From Pararhizobium antarcticum (GTDB lineage: Bacteria; Pseudomonadota; Alphaproteobacteria; Rhizobiales; Rhizobiaceae): a DNA stretch of 64,000 nt. Positions 35,251 to 43,564 of the stretch are shown in pieces; within the stretch, counting starts at the first letter, position 1; each line of letters opens with the position of its first letter. The stretch is taken from assembly GCF_001885585.1 (NCBI RefSeq), contig NZ_LSRP01000076.1, forward strand, positions 1-64,000. The letters run 5' to 3'. The notes under the pieces were generated by a model. It was not told where the DNA came from. It searched no databases and saw only the letters and a program-made list of their open reading frames with translations. A program made the position numbers and the translations under genes.

Positions 35251-35895
35251 ATGACGGACACGTTTTCTACGGGCACACAGGCCAAGTCTCGAGCACACGG
35301 CCATTCCGATCGCCAGCTTTCGCATCTGCTGCGCAATCTCGCACTCAACTCCGGACCGAAAGTGACGCTGCGCGACATCGCGGTCGCCATGGAAGACCGC
35401 TCCTTCGGCGCCTTCCTCGTCGTCTTTGCTTTGCCCAATCTCATTCCCTTGCCGCCGGGGGCGACCTTCATTCTCGGCCTGCCGCTGATCTTCGTTGCCT
35501 GGCAGATGTTCGCCTCGCGCCGGACGCGCATCTGGCTTCCGAAGCGCATGGGCGATTATGCCTTCGAACAGGCGAGTTTTGCCGCCATCGTCACCCGCAT
35601 CACGCCCTGGCTGGTGCGCGCCGAACGTCTGGTCAAGCCGCGTGCCTGGTTTCTCGGCAGCCGGTTTTGCGAGCGTCTCGTCGGCCTTCTGGCGCTGATC
35701 CTTGCGATTGTCATCTTCCTGCCGATCCCGTTTGGAAACTGGCTGCCGGCCTTTGCGCTCGCCATCATCGGCTTTGCCCATACGGAGCGTGACGGCATCA
35801 GCCTTCTGGTCGGAACGACGATCGGCGTCGGATCGATCGCGATCGCCACCGCCGTGGTGTTTGCCGCCGGTACCCTCCTCAGCTTTTTGTTCTAG
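35251..35895 (+). CDS. exoD: ExoD-family membrane protein
   Basis: 214-aa protein with the ExoD pattern: LRDIAVAMEDRSFGAFLVVFALPNLIPLPPGATFILGLPL and the C-terminal helices FLPIPFGNWLPAFALAIIGFAHTERDG. In Sinorhizobium ExoD affects exopolysaccharide production and alkali tolerance. About four TM segments are visible. The stop is only 9 nt before the formyltransferase-like gene, so they are probably cotranscribed. No link to methyl transfer is evident; this pair interrupts the island. Confidence 0.9.
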   Translation: MTDTFSTGTQAKSRAHGHSDRQLSHLLRNLALNSGPKVTLRDIAVAMEDRSFGAFLVVFALPNLIPLPPGATFILGLPLIFVAWQMFASRRTRIWLPKRMGDYAFEQASFAAIVTRITPWLVRAERLVKPRAWFLGSRFCERLVGLLALILAIVIFLPIPFGNWLPAFALAIIGFAHTERDGISLLVGTTIGVGSIAIATAVVFAAGTLLSFLF

Positions 35896-35904
35896 GGCGG
35901 GCGC

Positions 35905-36693
35905 ATGCGCGACAACACGGCATCCGGCCCCCGCATCGTCGTCGTCACCGCAGGCGGAGCCAATCCGCAGATCATGATCAACGCGCTGGCGAGCCGCTTC
36001 GGGACCGAAGCGATCACGGTCGTCCAGGAGGAGCCCGAATCAAAATCAGTATTTTTGAGGCGCCGCGCCCGGAAACTTGGCTGGATCGCCGCTGCCGGAC
36101 AATTTGCCACCATGGTTGTTTCGAAGGTCGGCAAGCGCTTCACACATCTGCGCGCCGTCGAGATCCTGCGCGACTACGGCGTCAGCGACGAACAAAATCC
36201 GGCGATTGCCGTGCTGCCCATCAGCAGCATCAATGAAGCCTCGGCCGCAGCGCGCATATGCGATCTTGCCCCCGACGTTGTTTTCCTGATCAGCTGCCGC
36301 ATGCTGAGCCGCGCCACGCTGTCAGCCCTGCCCTGTCCCGTCCTCAATTTCCATGCCGGCATCAATCCGCATTATCGCGGCCTGATGGGCGGATACTGGG
36401 CGCTGGCCAGCGGCGACGCGGCCAATTTCGGTGCGACCGTGCATCTCGTCGATGCCGGCGTCGATACCGGCGACGTCCTCTACCAGTCGCGCATGACCCC
36501 GTCGAAGCGCGACACGCTGCACACCTACCCGCTGTTGCAGACGGCTGCTTCCACCGACATCGCGATCAGGGCGATCGAGGACGTTCTGGACGGCGCGATC
36601 CGTCCGGTCGCGACGTCCGGCCCCTCCAAGCAATGGTATCATCCGCCGATCTGGACATGGCTCTGGAATGGCATCGCGCGCCGCATCTGGTAG
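35905..36693 (+). CDS. Formyltransferase-like protein (formyl_trans_N fold)
   Basis: 262-aa protein with the 10-formyl-THF-dependent formyltransferase core. The catalytic Asn, His and Asp are retained in NFHAGINPHYRG (Asn148, His150) and GATVHLVDAGVDTGD (Asp187). The N-terminal part differs from methionyl-tRNA formyltransferase and the C-terminal tRNA domain is missing, so a sugar or other small amine is the more likely acceptor. GGGCGG before the ATG; 9 nt after exoD. A folate link to the neighbouring C1 genes is possible but not required. Confidence 0.8.
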   Translation: MRDNTASGPRIVVVTAGGANPQIMINALASRFGTEAITVVQEEPESKSVFLRRRARKLGWIAAAGQFATMVVSKVGKRFTHLRAVEILRDYGVSDEQNPAIAVLPISSINEASAAARICDLAPDVVFLISCRMLSRATLSALPCPVLNFHAGINPHYRGLMGGYWALASGDAANFGATVHLVDAGVDTGDVLYQSRMTPSKRDTLHTYPLLQTAASTDIAIRAIEDVLDGAIRPVATSGPSKQWYHPPIWTWLWNGIARRIW

Positions 36694-36839
36694 TCGGCAC
36701 GTCCACGCCCTATCATCGTTTTCCGGTATATTTCGCCGATGCTGCAGGAAGGTCGCTTTTGAGCCTGTCGCGCGTCGTGGCGAGATGAGCCACGAGCCAC
36801 CGACATGCGCATTGTCGGACAAGAGGAGAATTCACAGAG

Positions 36840-37142
36840 ATGGCAGACCGCATTATCGTATACTGGCGCGATATTCCCGCGCAGGTCATCATCAAACAGG
36901 GACGCAAGACCGCCAAGCGCGAACTCTCCCTGCGTTTCACCGAAGCGATCGACATGGCGGCCATGCGCACCGGGGCTGCCGAATCCGGCGACTATCTTGC
37001 CGAATGGCGCAAGGCCGCCCCGACCCCTGTTTCCGACGACCTTGAAGCCGAAGCCGACACCGCGGCAGCGGAAATCGAGGCGGCCTACGACAAGGAACGG
37101 CTGGTGGCGCTGGTGAAAGCGGGTGGCAAGGACAATGGCTGA
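36840..37142 (+). CDS. PF13769-like small protein ('virulence factor' family) leading the metV-metF operon
   Basis: 100-aa soluble protein, beginning RIIVYWRDIPAQVIIKQGRKTAKRELSLRF with a Glu/Asp-rich C-terminal half. It resembles the short proteins annotated 'virulence factor' in alphaproteobacteria, commonly found just before a methylene-THF reductase C-terminal-domain gene. AGGAG precedes the ATG. It overlaps the next gene by 8 nt, so coupling with the MetV-like protein is strong. Function unknown; the name is historical. Confidence 0.75.
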   Translation: MADRIIVYWRDIPAQVIIKQGRKTAKRELSLRFTEAIDMAAMRTGAAESGDYLAEWRKAAPTPVSDDLEAEADTAAAEIEAAYDKERLVALVKAGGKDNG

Positions 37143-37707
37143 CGCAAAACCCGGCAATGCCGCCCCCGCCAAAAAGGCTGCCACCGGCGCCTTCACGCCA
37201 TCCGGGGTGTCACCCAACCGGCGTGCCCGCCGCAGCTATACGATCCGGCTCTGGGCCGTGCGCCACGCGCGCTTCCTCGAATGGTTCTACCATCGCTTTG
37301 CCAGCACCTTCCTGCTTCTGCACCCGCTCTGGAAGGCGATCGGCTACAGCCGCGTGGAAGCGCCGATCACCTTCATCGAGCGCAACGTCAAGGGCCTCAT
37401 GTTCGACTGTCGCATGTGCGGCCAGTGCGTGCTGTCGTCGACGGGCATGTCCTGCCCGATGAACTGTCCGAAACAGCTGCGCAACGGCCCCTGCGGCGGC
37501 GTGCGCGCCAATGGCAACTGCGAAGTCGAGCCCGACATGCCCTGCGTCTGGGTCAAGGCCTGGGAAGGCTCGCGCAGCATGGTCGGCGGCGACGCGATCC
37601 TCAAGGTGCAGCAGCCGGTCAATCAGTCGCTGCGCGAAACATCCTCCTGGCTGCGCGTCACCGCGCAGGCCGCAGAAGCCCGCGAAGCGGCAGCGAAGGA
37701 CGCCTGA
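37135..37707 (+). CDS. MetV-like cysteine-rich methylene-THF reductase partner (MTHFR_C domain)
   Basis: 190-aa protein with the PF12225-type Cys-rich domain. Cys at 92, 95, 98, 107, 111, 120, 129 and 137 lie in DCRMCGQCVLSSTGMSCPMN and NGPCGGVRANGNC. In acetogens the MetV subunit carries this domain and works with a separate MetF. The N-terminal 80 residues are basic (RRARRSYTIRLWAVRHARFLEWF). ATG 37135 is used; GTG 37123 is in frame. It is followed 3 nt later by metF, so a MetV-MetF complex is the natural reading. Confidence 0.85.
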   Translation: MADAKPGNAAPAKKAATGAFTPSGVSPNRRARRSYTIRLWAVRHARFLEWFYHRFASTFLLLHPLWKAIGYSRVEAPITFIERNVKGLMFDCRMCGQCVLSSTGMSCPMNCPKQLRNGPCGGVRANGNCEVEPDMPCVWVKAWEGSRSMVGGDAILKVQQPVNQSLRETSSWLRVTAQAAEAREAAAKDA

Positions 37708-37710
37708 GCC

Positions 37711-38805
37711 ATGGCGCATATCGACGAAAACCCGCTTGGACGCGACCTGCCGCTCGATCCCCTGCCCGGGCATTCTTCGCGCGGACGGCTGGAGCGTGTG
37801 CTCAGGCGCGGTGAATTTGCCGTAACAGCCGAGCTCAACCCGCCCGACAGTGCCAATCCGCAGGACGTCTACGAGCGCGCCGCGATCTTCGAGGGCTGGG
37901 TCGACGGCATCAACGCCGTCGATGCCTCCGGCGCCAATTGCCATATGTCGTCGGTCGGCATCTGCGCCCTTCTGACCCGCATGGGTTATGCGCCGATCAT
38001 GCAGATCGCCTGCCGCGACAAGAACCGCATCGCCATCCAGGGCGACGTGCTGGGGGCTGCCGCCATGGGCGTGGCCAACATCATGTGCCTGACCGGCGAC
38101 GGCGTGCAGGCCGGCGACCAGCCGGGCGCAAAGCCCGTCTTCGACCTCGACTGCATGTCGCTGCTCGAAACGGTCCGGATCATGCGCGACAACGGCAAGT
38201 TCCTGTCGGGCCGCAAGCTGACGACACCGCCGCAGGTGTTTCTGGGGGCGGCCATCAACCCCTTCGCGCCGCCCTATGATTTTCGTCCCTATCGCCTCGC
38301 CAAGAAGATCGAGGCCGGCGCGCAATTCGTGCAGAGCCAGTATTGCTTCGACGTGCCGATGTTCCGCACCTACATGGAGAAGGTGCGCGATCTCGGCCTG
38401 GACGAGAAATGCTACATCCTCTGCGGCGTTGGCCCGCTTGCCTCCGCCAAGACCGCGAGATGGATCCGTTCGAACGTGCCCGGCATCCACATTCCCGATT
38501 CGATCATTGCCCGCCTCGAAGGCGCGCAGGACCAGAAGAAGGAGGGAAAACAGCTCTGCATTGACATCATCAATGAGGTGAAGGAGATCGCGGGCGTGTC
38601 CGGCGTGCACGTCATGGCCTACCGCCAGGAAGAATATGTGGCCGAGATCGTCCACGAATCCGGCGTCCTCAAGGGGCGTACGCCGTGGAAGCGCGAATCC
38701 AACCTTGGCGACGCACTGGTGGCCGAACGCATGGACGCATTGCGCGATGGCAAGACCGAAAACCAGGAGGAAATGGCCGACGTCGCGGCCCATCGGCCGC
38801 ACTGA
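37711..38805 (+). CDS. metF: Methylenetetrahydrofolate reductase (MetF family)
   Basis: 364-aa FAD-type MTHFR barrel. Family blocks: EFAVTAELNPPDSANPQDVYERA, the folate-binding QIACRDKNRIAIQGD, NIMCLTGDG, GAAINPF, and QSQYCFDVPMFRTYME. Longer than E. coli MetF (296 aa) by an N-terminal and a C-terminal extension. In this context it may run in the oxidative direction, turning methyl-THF made by MeTr into methylene-THF; whether the partner Fe-S protein allows this is inference. It is in the operon with the MetV-like gene upstream and MeTr downstream. Confidence 0.92.
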   Translation: MAHIDENPLGRDLPLDPLPGHSSRGRLERVLRRGEFAVTAELNPPDSANPQDVYERAAIFEGWVDGINAVDASGANCHMSSVGICALLTRMGYAPIMQIACRDKNRIAIQGDVLGAAAMGVANIMCLTGDGVQAGDQPGAKPVFDLDCMSLLETVRIMRDNGKFLSGRKLTTPPQVFLGAAINPFAPPYDFRPYRLAKKIEAGAQFVQSQYCFDVPMFRTYMEKVRDLGLDEKCYILCGVGPLASAKTARWIRSNVPGIHIPDSIIARLEGAQDQKKEGKQLCIDIINEVKEIAGVSGVHVMAYRQEEYVAEIVHESGVLKGRTPWKRESNLGDALVAERMDALRDGKTENQEEMADVAAHRPH

Positions 38806-38926
38806 CCGCCTTCCTGCAACAATCAGGGTGCCGCTGTCAGGCGCACCTTCCTAAAACACGCCGGTTATCCTAAACAAACGGGCCATCCAGACAGACCGGA
38901 TGCGCCACCCGACCAGAGGATCAGAC

Positions 38927-39874
38927 ATGACCCGCACCATCGTTGCCTCCGCCACACGCGAAATCATCATCGGCTTCGACCAGCCCTTCTGCGTCATCGG
39001 CGAGCGCATCAATCCGACCGGCCGCAAGAAACTGGCCGCCGAGATGATCGAGGGCAATTTCGACACCGTCATCCGGGACGCGCTGGAACAGGTCGCCGCC
39101 GGCGCCACCATGCTCGATGTCAATGCCGGCGTCACCTCGGTCAACCCGAATGAAACCGAGCCGGGCCTGCTTGTGCGGACCATGGAGATCGTCCAGGGCC
39201 TTGTTGACGTACCGCTGTCGATCGACAGCTCGGTCACCGCTGCCATCGAAGCGGCACTCAAGGTCGCCAAGGGTCGCCCGCTGGTCAATTCGGTCACAGG
39301 CGAGGAGGAGAAGCTTGAGGCCATCCTGCCGCTCTGCAAGAAATACGACGTTCCTGTCGTTGCCATTTCCAACGACGAGACCGGCATTTCGATGGACCCC
39401 GACGTTCGTTTCGCAGTTGCGAAGAAAATTGTCGAGCGTGCCATGGACTATGGTATCAAGCCGCACGATATCGTCGTCGATCCCTTGGTGATGCCGATCG
39501 GTGCCTTGGGTGATGCCGGCCGCCAGGTCTTTGCGCTGCTCTACCGCCTGCGCAACGAATTGAAGGTCAACACCACCTGCGGCCTGTCGAACATCTCGTT
39601 CGGCCTGCCGCATCGCCACGGCATCAATGCCGGCTTCATCCCGATGGTCATCGGTGCCGGCATGACGTCGGCGATCATGAACCCCTGCCGTCCGCAGGAA
39701 ATGGAAGCCGTGCGCGCCGCCAACGTGCTGAACGGAACGGACCCGAACTGCGGCAACTGGATCATGTCCTATCGTGACCACAAGCCTGGTGAAGCCGTAG
39801 CGGCCTCGACGGCTGCCCCCGGCGCCTCCAGCGGTCGTCGCGGCGGACGTGCCGGCCGCGCCCGTCCGGAATAA
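38927..39874 (+). CDS. Methyltetrahydrofolate:corrinoid methyltransferase (MeTr, pterin-binding)
   Basis: 315-aa TIM barrel of the pterin-binding family. Marks are VIGERINPTGRKKLA, MLDVNAGV, PLSIDSS, VDPLVMPIG and GLSNISFGLPHRHGIN, as in MeTr/AcsE and MetH folate domains. It should exchange the methyl group between the corrinoid protein and THF. The start at 38927 has GAGGATC 6 nt upstream. The C-terminal tail after residue 285 (APGASSGRRGGRAGRARPE) is an added Arg/Gly-rich extension absent from standard MeTr. It is followed by an intercistronic hairpin and the unknown 113-aa gene. Confidence 0.9.
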   Translation: MTRTIVASATREIIIGFDQPFCVIGERINPTGRKKLAAEMIEGNFDTVIRDALEQVAAGATMLDVNAGVTSVNPNETEPGLLVRTMEIVQGLVDVPLSIDSSVTAAIEAALKVAKGRPLVNSVTGEEEKLEAILPLCKKYDVPVVAISNDETGISMDPDVRFAVAKKIVERAMDYGIKPHDIVVDPLVMPIGALGDAGRQVFALLYRLRNELKVNTTCGLSNISFGLPHRHGINAGFIPMVIGAGMTSAIMNPCRPQEMEAVRAANVLNGTDPNCGNWIMSYRDHKPGEAVAASTAAPGASSGRRGGRAGRARPE

Positions 39875-39900
39875 AGCCGCCAGCGGCTGGAATAAAGCCT

Positions 39901-39930
39901 GATCCCCCGGAATCATCCGGCGGGATCGGG
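39901..39930 (+). terminator. Intercistronic hairpin between MeTr and the 113-aa gene
   Basis: GATCCC-C-CCGG, loop AATCAT, CCGG-C-GGGATC forms a stem of about ten pairs with one mismatch, without a T-run. It may protect or trim mRNA within the operon rather than terminate it. Confidence 0.4.
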
Positions 39931-39965
39931 CGCAAAAGGCGGAAACCCGCCCGGAAAGAGACAAG

Positions 39966-40307
39966 ATGTTTTTCAGTGCTGATCTGCTCGACGAATGTGC
40001 GAGCCTCTGGTTCCAGGCCCCGATGGTCATGTCGTCGCGCCTGCAGGACCTTGCCGCATCGAGCCTGAGCGGATCAACGGGCGGGCCGGCCGAAGTCGGC
40101 CAGATGATCAACGAGAAACTGTCCGCAGCCGTCGAGAGCGTCATGGCCGTCAACATGGCCATGGTAAAGGAAGGCATGATTGCCGTCACGGCGCTTGCCA
40201 CCGGAACCTGTGCCGGCATGGCCGGTGCCTCCGACCGCGTCGCCGTTGCGGCCCTCGAACCCTACGGCAAGCGCGTTCGCGCCAATGCGCAGCGTCTGAG
40301 CAGATAG
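39966..40307 (+). CDS. Unknown 113-aa protein of the methyl-transfer island
   Basis: I do not recognise a family. The product is helical, moderately hydrophobic, rich in Met and Ala (VMAVNMAMVKEGMIAVTALATGTCAGMAG), with a start MFFSADLLDECASLWFQAPM. It is reminiscent of phasin-like amphipathic helices but lacks their signature. It is located between MeTr and the corrinoid activator with consistent operon spacing, so it is probably a dedicated helper of this system. Confidence 0.65.
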   Translation: MFFSADLLDECASLWFQAPMVMSSRLQDLAASSLSGSTGGPAEVGQMINEKLSAAVESVMAVNMAMVKEGMIAVTALATGTCAGMAGASDRVAVAALEPYGKRVRANAQRLSR

Positions 40308-40334
40308 CCAAGGCTTAAAAGGAATGAACTGACC

Positions 40335-42380
40335 GTGTCGGCTGAGCAGAACAAAAGCGATCCCCTCGTCCTCTTCATGCCATCCGGCAAGCGCGGCCAT
40401 TTTCCGGTCGGTACGCCGGTGCTCGATGCGGCCCGTCAGCTTGGCGTCTATGTCGAGAGTGTCTGCGGCGGTCGCGCCACCTGTGGCCGCTGTCAGGTGA
40501 CCGTGCAGGAAGGCAATTTCGCCAAGCACAAGATCGTCTCTTCGAACGACCACATCTCTCCGCTTGGCCCCAAGGAGCAGCGTTACGCCTCGGTGCGCGA
40601 CCTGCCCGATGGCCGGCGTCTCTCCTGTTCAGCCCAGATCCTTGGCGACCTCGTCATCGACGTGCCGCAGGATACGGTGATCAATGCACAGGTGGTGCGC
40701 AAGGCGGCCACAGACCGTGTGATCGAGCGCAATGCTGCAGTCCAGCTCTGTTACGTCGAGGTCGACGAGCCTGATATGCACAAGCCGCTCGGCGATCTCG
40801 ACCGTTTGAAGGTTATGCTGGAAAAGGACTGGGGCTGGAAGGATCTCCTGATCGCGCCGCATCTCATTCCGCAGATCCAGGGCATCCTGCGCAAGGGCAA
40901 CTGGGGTGTGACCGCCGCCATCCACCGCGACATGGATTCGTCGCGTCCCTTCATCGTCTCGCTCTGGCCGGGCCTGAAAAATGAAGCCTATGGCATCGCC
41001 TGCGACATCGGATCGACGACGATCGCCATGCATCTCGTCTCCCTGCTGTCGGGCCGCATCGTCGCGTCGTCCGGCACCTCCAATCCGCAGATCCGCTTCG
41101 GCGAAGACCTGATGAGCCGCGTCTCCTATGTGATGATGAACCCGGACGGCCGGGAAGCCATGACGAAGGCCGTGCGCGAGGCAATCAACGTGCTGATCGG
41201 CAAGGTCTGCGCGGAAGGTCAGGTCGATCGTCACGACATTCTCGACATGGTCTTCGTCGGCAATCCGATCATGCACCATCTGTTCCTCGGCATCGACCCG
41301 ACCGAACTGGGCCAGGCGCCGTTCGCGCTTGCCGTTTCCGGAGCGCTGCAGTTCTGGGCACACGAGATCGACATCGACGTCAATCGCGGTGCGCGGCTCT
41401 ACATGCTGCCCTGCATTGCCGGCCATGTTGGTGCTGACGCAGCCGGCGCAACGCTGGCCGAGGGTCCCTATCGCCAGGACAAGATGATGCTGCTCGTCGA
41501 TGTTGGCACAAATGCCGAAATCGTACTGGGCAATAGCCAGCGCGTCGTTGCGGCGTCCTCGCCCACCGGCCCGGCCTTCGAAGGTGCCGAAATTTCGTCG
41601 GGCCAGCGGGCCGCGCCCGGCGCCATCGAGCGTGTGCGGATCGATCCGGTGACGCTGGAGCCGAAATTTCGGGTCATTGGCGTCGAGAAATGGTCGGATG
41701 AACAGGGTTTTGCCGAGGACGCGGCCTCTGTCGGCGTCACTGGCATCTGCGGCTCGGCGATCATCGAAGTCGTCGCCGAAATGTACCTCGCCGGCATCAT
41801 CTCGGAAGACGGCGTCGTCGACGGCACGATGGCGGAAAAAAGTCCGCGCATCCTCCCGAGCGGCCGCACCTTCTCCTATCTGCTGCATGATGGCGAACAG
41901 CGCATCACCGTCACCCAGAACGACGTGCGTGCCATTCAACTTGCCAAGTCCGCGCTTTATGCCGGTATCAAGCTGCTGATGGAAAAGCTCGGGATCGATC
42001 ATGTCGATACGATCCGTTTCGCCGGCGCCTTCGGCTCGTTCATCGATCCCAAATACGCCATGGTGCTGGGGCTCATTCCGGACTGCGACCTGTCTGAAGT
42101 CAAGGCCGTCGGCAATGCCGCAGGCACCGGCGCGCTGATGGCGCTTCTCAACCGTGACCACCGCCGCGAGATCGAAACCATGGTCAACCGGATCGAAAAG
42201 ATCGAGACGGCGCTGGAGCCGAAATTCCAGGAGCATTTCGTCTACGCCATGGCGCTCCCGAACAAGGTCGATACCTTCCCGAAGCTTTCGGCCGTGGTGA
42301 CCCTGCCGGCACGCAAGGTCATGGCGGACGATGGCGGTGGCGAAGGCGGCGGCCGTCGCCGCAGGCGCAGTCGCGACTGA
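40335..42380 (+). CDS. RACo/RamQ-like ASKHA activator of corrinoid proteins with N-terminal 2Fe-2S domain
   Basis: 681 aa from a GTG start (AAGGA upstream). The N-terminal plant-type ferredoxin domain has Cys44, Cys50, Cys53 (CGGRATCGRC) and Cys98. A linker and a C-terminal ASKHA ATPase domain follow (ACDIGSTTIAMHLVSLLSGRI, LLVDVGTNAEIVLGN, FAGAFGSFIDP, NAAGTGA). Such proteins re-reduce inactive cob(II)alamin in an ATP-dependent way. The protein ends in GGGEGGGRRRRRSRD, a basic tail not typical of RACo. It is the last gene of the 36.8-42.4 kb operon. Confidence 0.9.
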   Translation: MSAEQNKSDPLVLFMPSGKRGHFPVGTPVLDAARQLGVYVESVCGGRATCGRCQVTVQEGNFAKHKIVSSNDHISPLGPKEQRYASVRDLPDGRRLSCSAQILGDLVIDVPQDTVINAQVVRKAATDRVIERNAAVQLCYVEVDEPDMHKPLGDLDRLKVMLEKDWGWKDLLIAPHLIPQIQGILRKGNWGVTAAIHRDMDSSRPFIVSLWPGLKNEAYGIACDIGSTTIAMHLVSLLSGRIVASSGTSNPQIRFGEDLMSRVSYVMMNPDGREAMTKAVREAINVLIGKVCAEGQVDRHDILDMVFVGNPIMHHLFLGIDPTELGQAPFALAVSGALQFWAHEIDIDVNRGARLYMLPCIAGHVGADAAGATLAEGPYRQDKMMLLVDVGTNAEIVLGNSQRVVAASSPTGPAFEGAEISSGQRAAPGAIERVRIDPVTLEPKFRVIGVEKWSDEQGFAEDAASVGVTGICGSAIIEVVAEMYLAGIISEDGVVDGTMAEKSPRILPSGRTFSYLLHDGEQRITVTQNDVRAIQLAKSALYAGIKLLMEKLGIDHVDTIRFAGAFGSFIDPKYAMVLGLIPDCDLSEVKAVGNAAGTGALMALLNRDHRREIETMVNRIEKIETALEPKFQEHFVYAMALPNKVDTFPKLSAVVTLPARKVMADDGGGEGGGRRRRRSRD

Positions 42381-42475
42381 TACGGCTCCTGCTTCTTTCA
42401 GGAAAGGAACCAAGTCGATCCGCATCGCGTTTATGGGGACTGTGACCCTGTCCACCCCCTCACGGAAACCATGCC

Positions 42476-43558
42476 ATGCACGGAACACGCACGCGGCGTG
42501 ACGAAGCCGATACGCCTGCCCTCGACGCGCTCACCTATGCGACCAGCCTTGAGGGCGGCATCACCCGCCGGCAGGGCAAGCGCGGTTTTCACTACCGCAG
42601 CGGCGATGGCAAGCGGATCACGGACCGGGAGGCACTGGAGCGTATCGCGGCCCTTGCCATCCCGCCCGCCTATACCGACGTGCTGATCTCGCCGGACCCG
42701 ACCACCCATCTCCAGGCAACCGGACGTGACGCGAGGGGCCGCAAGCAATATCGCTACCATCCCGGATGGTCGCAAGCACGTGGCAGGGCAAAGTTTGCGC
42801 TGCTGACCCAATTTGCGGCCAGCCTTCCGAAAATCCGTGAACGGGTCGATAGCGATCTCAGGCGTCAGAAGCCATGCATGGAAAAGGCCCTGGCGACCGT
42901 CGTCTGGCTGCTCGACAATCTTCTGATCCGCATCGGCAACATGACCTACGCGCAGGAAAACGGCTCCTACGGGCTGACGACGCTGCGCAACAAACATGTG
43001 AAGATCGACGGTTCCACGGTGCATTTCCAGTTCAAGGGAAAGTCCGGCAAGGAATGGAAACTCAGCCACAACGACCGGCGCATCACCCGCACGATCCGCA
43101 TGCTGCAGGAACTGCCCGGCCAGCGGCTGTTCCAATATATCGACGCGGACGGCAACCGCCATCCGATCAGTTCCCAGGATGTGAACGCCTATATCAGGGA
43201 GGCCGCCGGTGCGGAATTCAGTTCGCGCCAATTCCGCACCTGGGGCGCAACGCGCCACGCGGCAACCGCGCTTGCGGCGCTCGAACCCGGCAATAGCCAG
43301 ACGGCGATTGCCCGCCAGATCAATGCGGCGATCGACAGCGTTGCAAGCCGCATGGTCAACACCCGCGCCGTCTGTCGCTCGTCCTATATCCATCCGCTGA
43401 TTCTGCAGCATTTTCCCGAAGGCGGGCTAACGGCGCTCCGGAAAATAAGGGTGAGTGGCGCAAGCCGAGCCGCCCGCTGGATGGACGAAGACGAAATCCG
43501 CTTGCTGCGCTGGCTGAAATTGGCGGACAGCACCGATCTTGAAAACTCCGCGCGCTAA
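42476..43558 (+). CDS. DNA topoisomerase IB (poxvirus/bacterial type)
   Basis: 360-aa type IB topoisomerase. The core IRIGNMTYAQENGSYGLTTLR (Arg152), the FRTWGATRHAA block (Arg254, His261) and the nucleophile in CRSSYIHP (Tyr304) are present. Bacterial members relax supercoils and are often accessory genes in rhizobia. It is convergent with the LysR gene (6-nt gap) and begins about 95 nt after the activator gene, so it probably has its own promoter. No link to methyl transfer is implied. Confidence 0.93.
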   Translation: MHGTRTRRDEADTPALDALTYATSLEGGITRRQGKRGFHYRSGDGKRITDREALERIAALAIPPAYTDVLISPDPTTHLQATGRDARGRKQYRYHPGWSQARGRAKFALLTQFAASLPKIRERVDSDLRRQKPCMEKALATVVWLLDNLLIRIGNMTYAQENGSYGLTTLRNKHVKIDGSTVHFQFKGKSGKEWKLSHNDRRITRTIRMLQELPGQRLFQYIDADGNRHPISSQDVNAYIREAAGAEFSSRQFRTWGATRHAATALAALEPGNSQTAIARQINAAIDSVASRMVNTRAVCRSSYIHPLILQHFPEGGLTALRKIRVSGASRAARWMDEDEIRLLRWLKLADSTDLENSAR

Positions 43559-43564
43559 ACCGGT

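Noticed and set aside
40629-42488. 619-codon minus-strand frame opposite the corrinoid activator
   Set aside because: Antisense shadow; Asp/His/Arg-rich composition typical of reversed GC-rich coding sequence.
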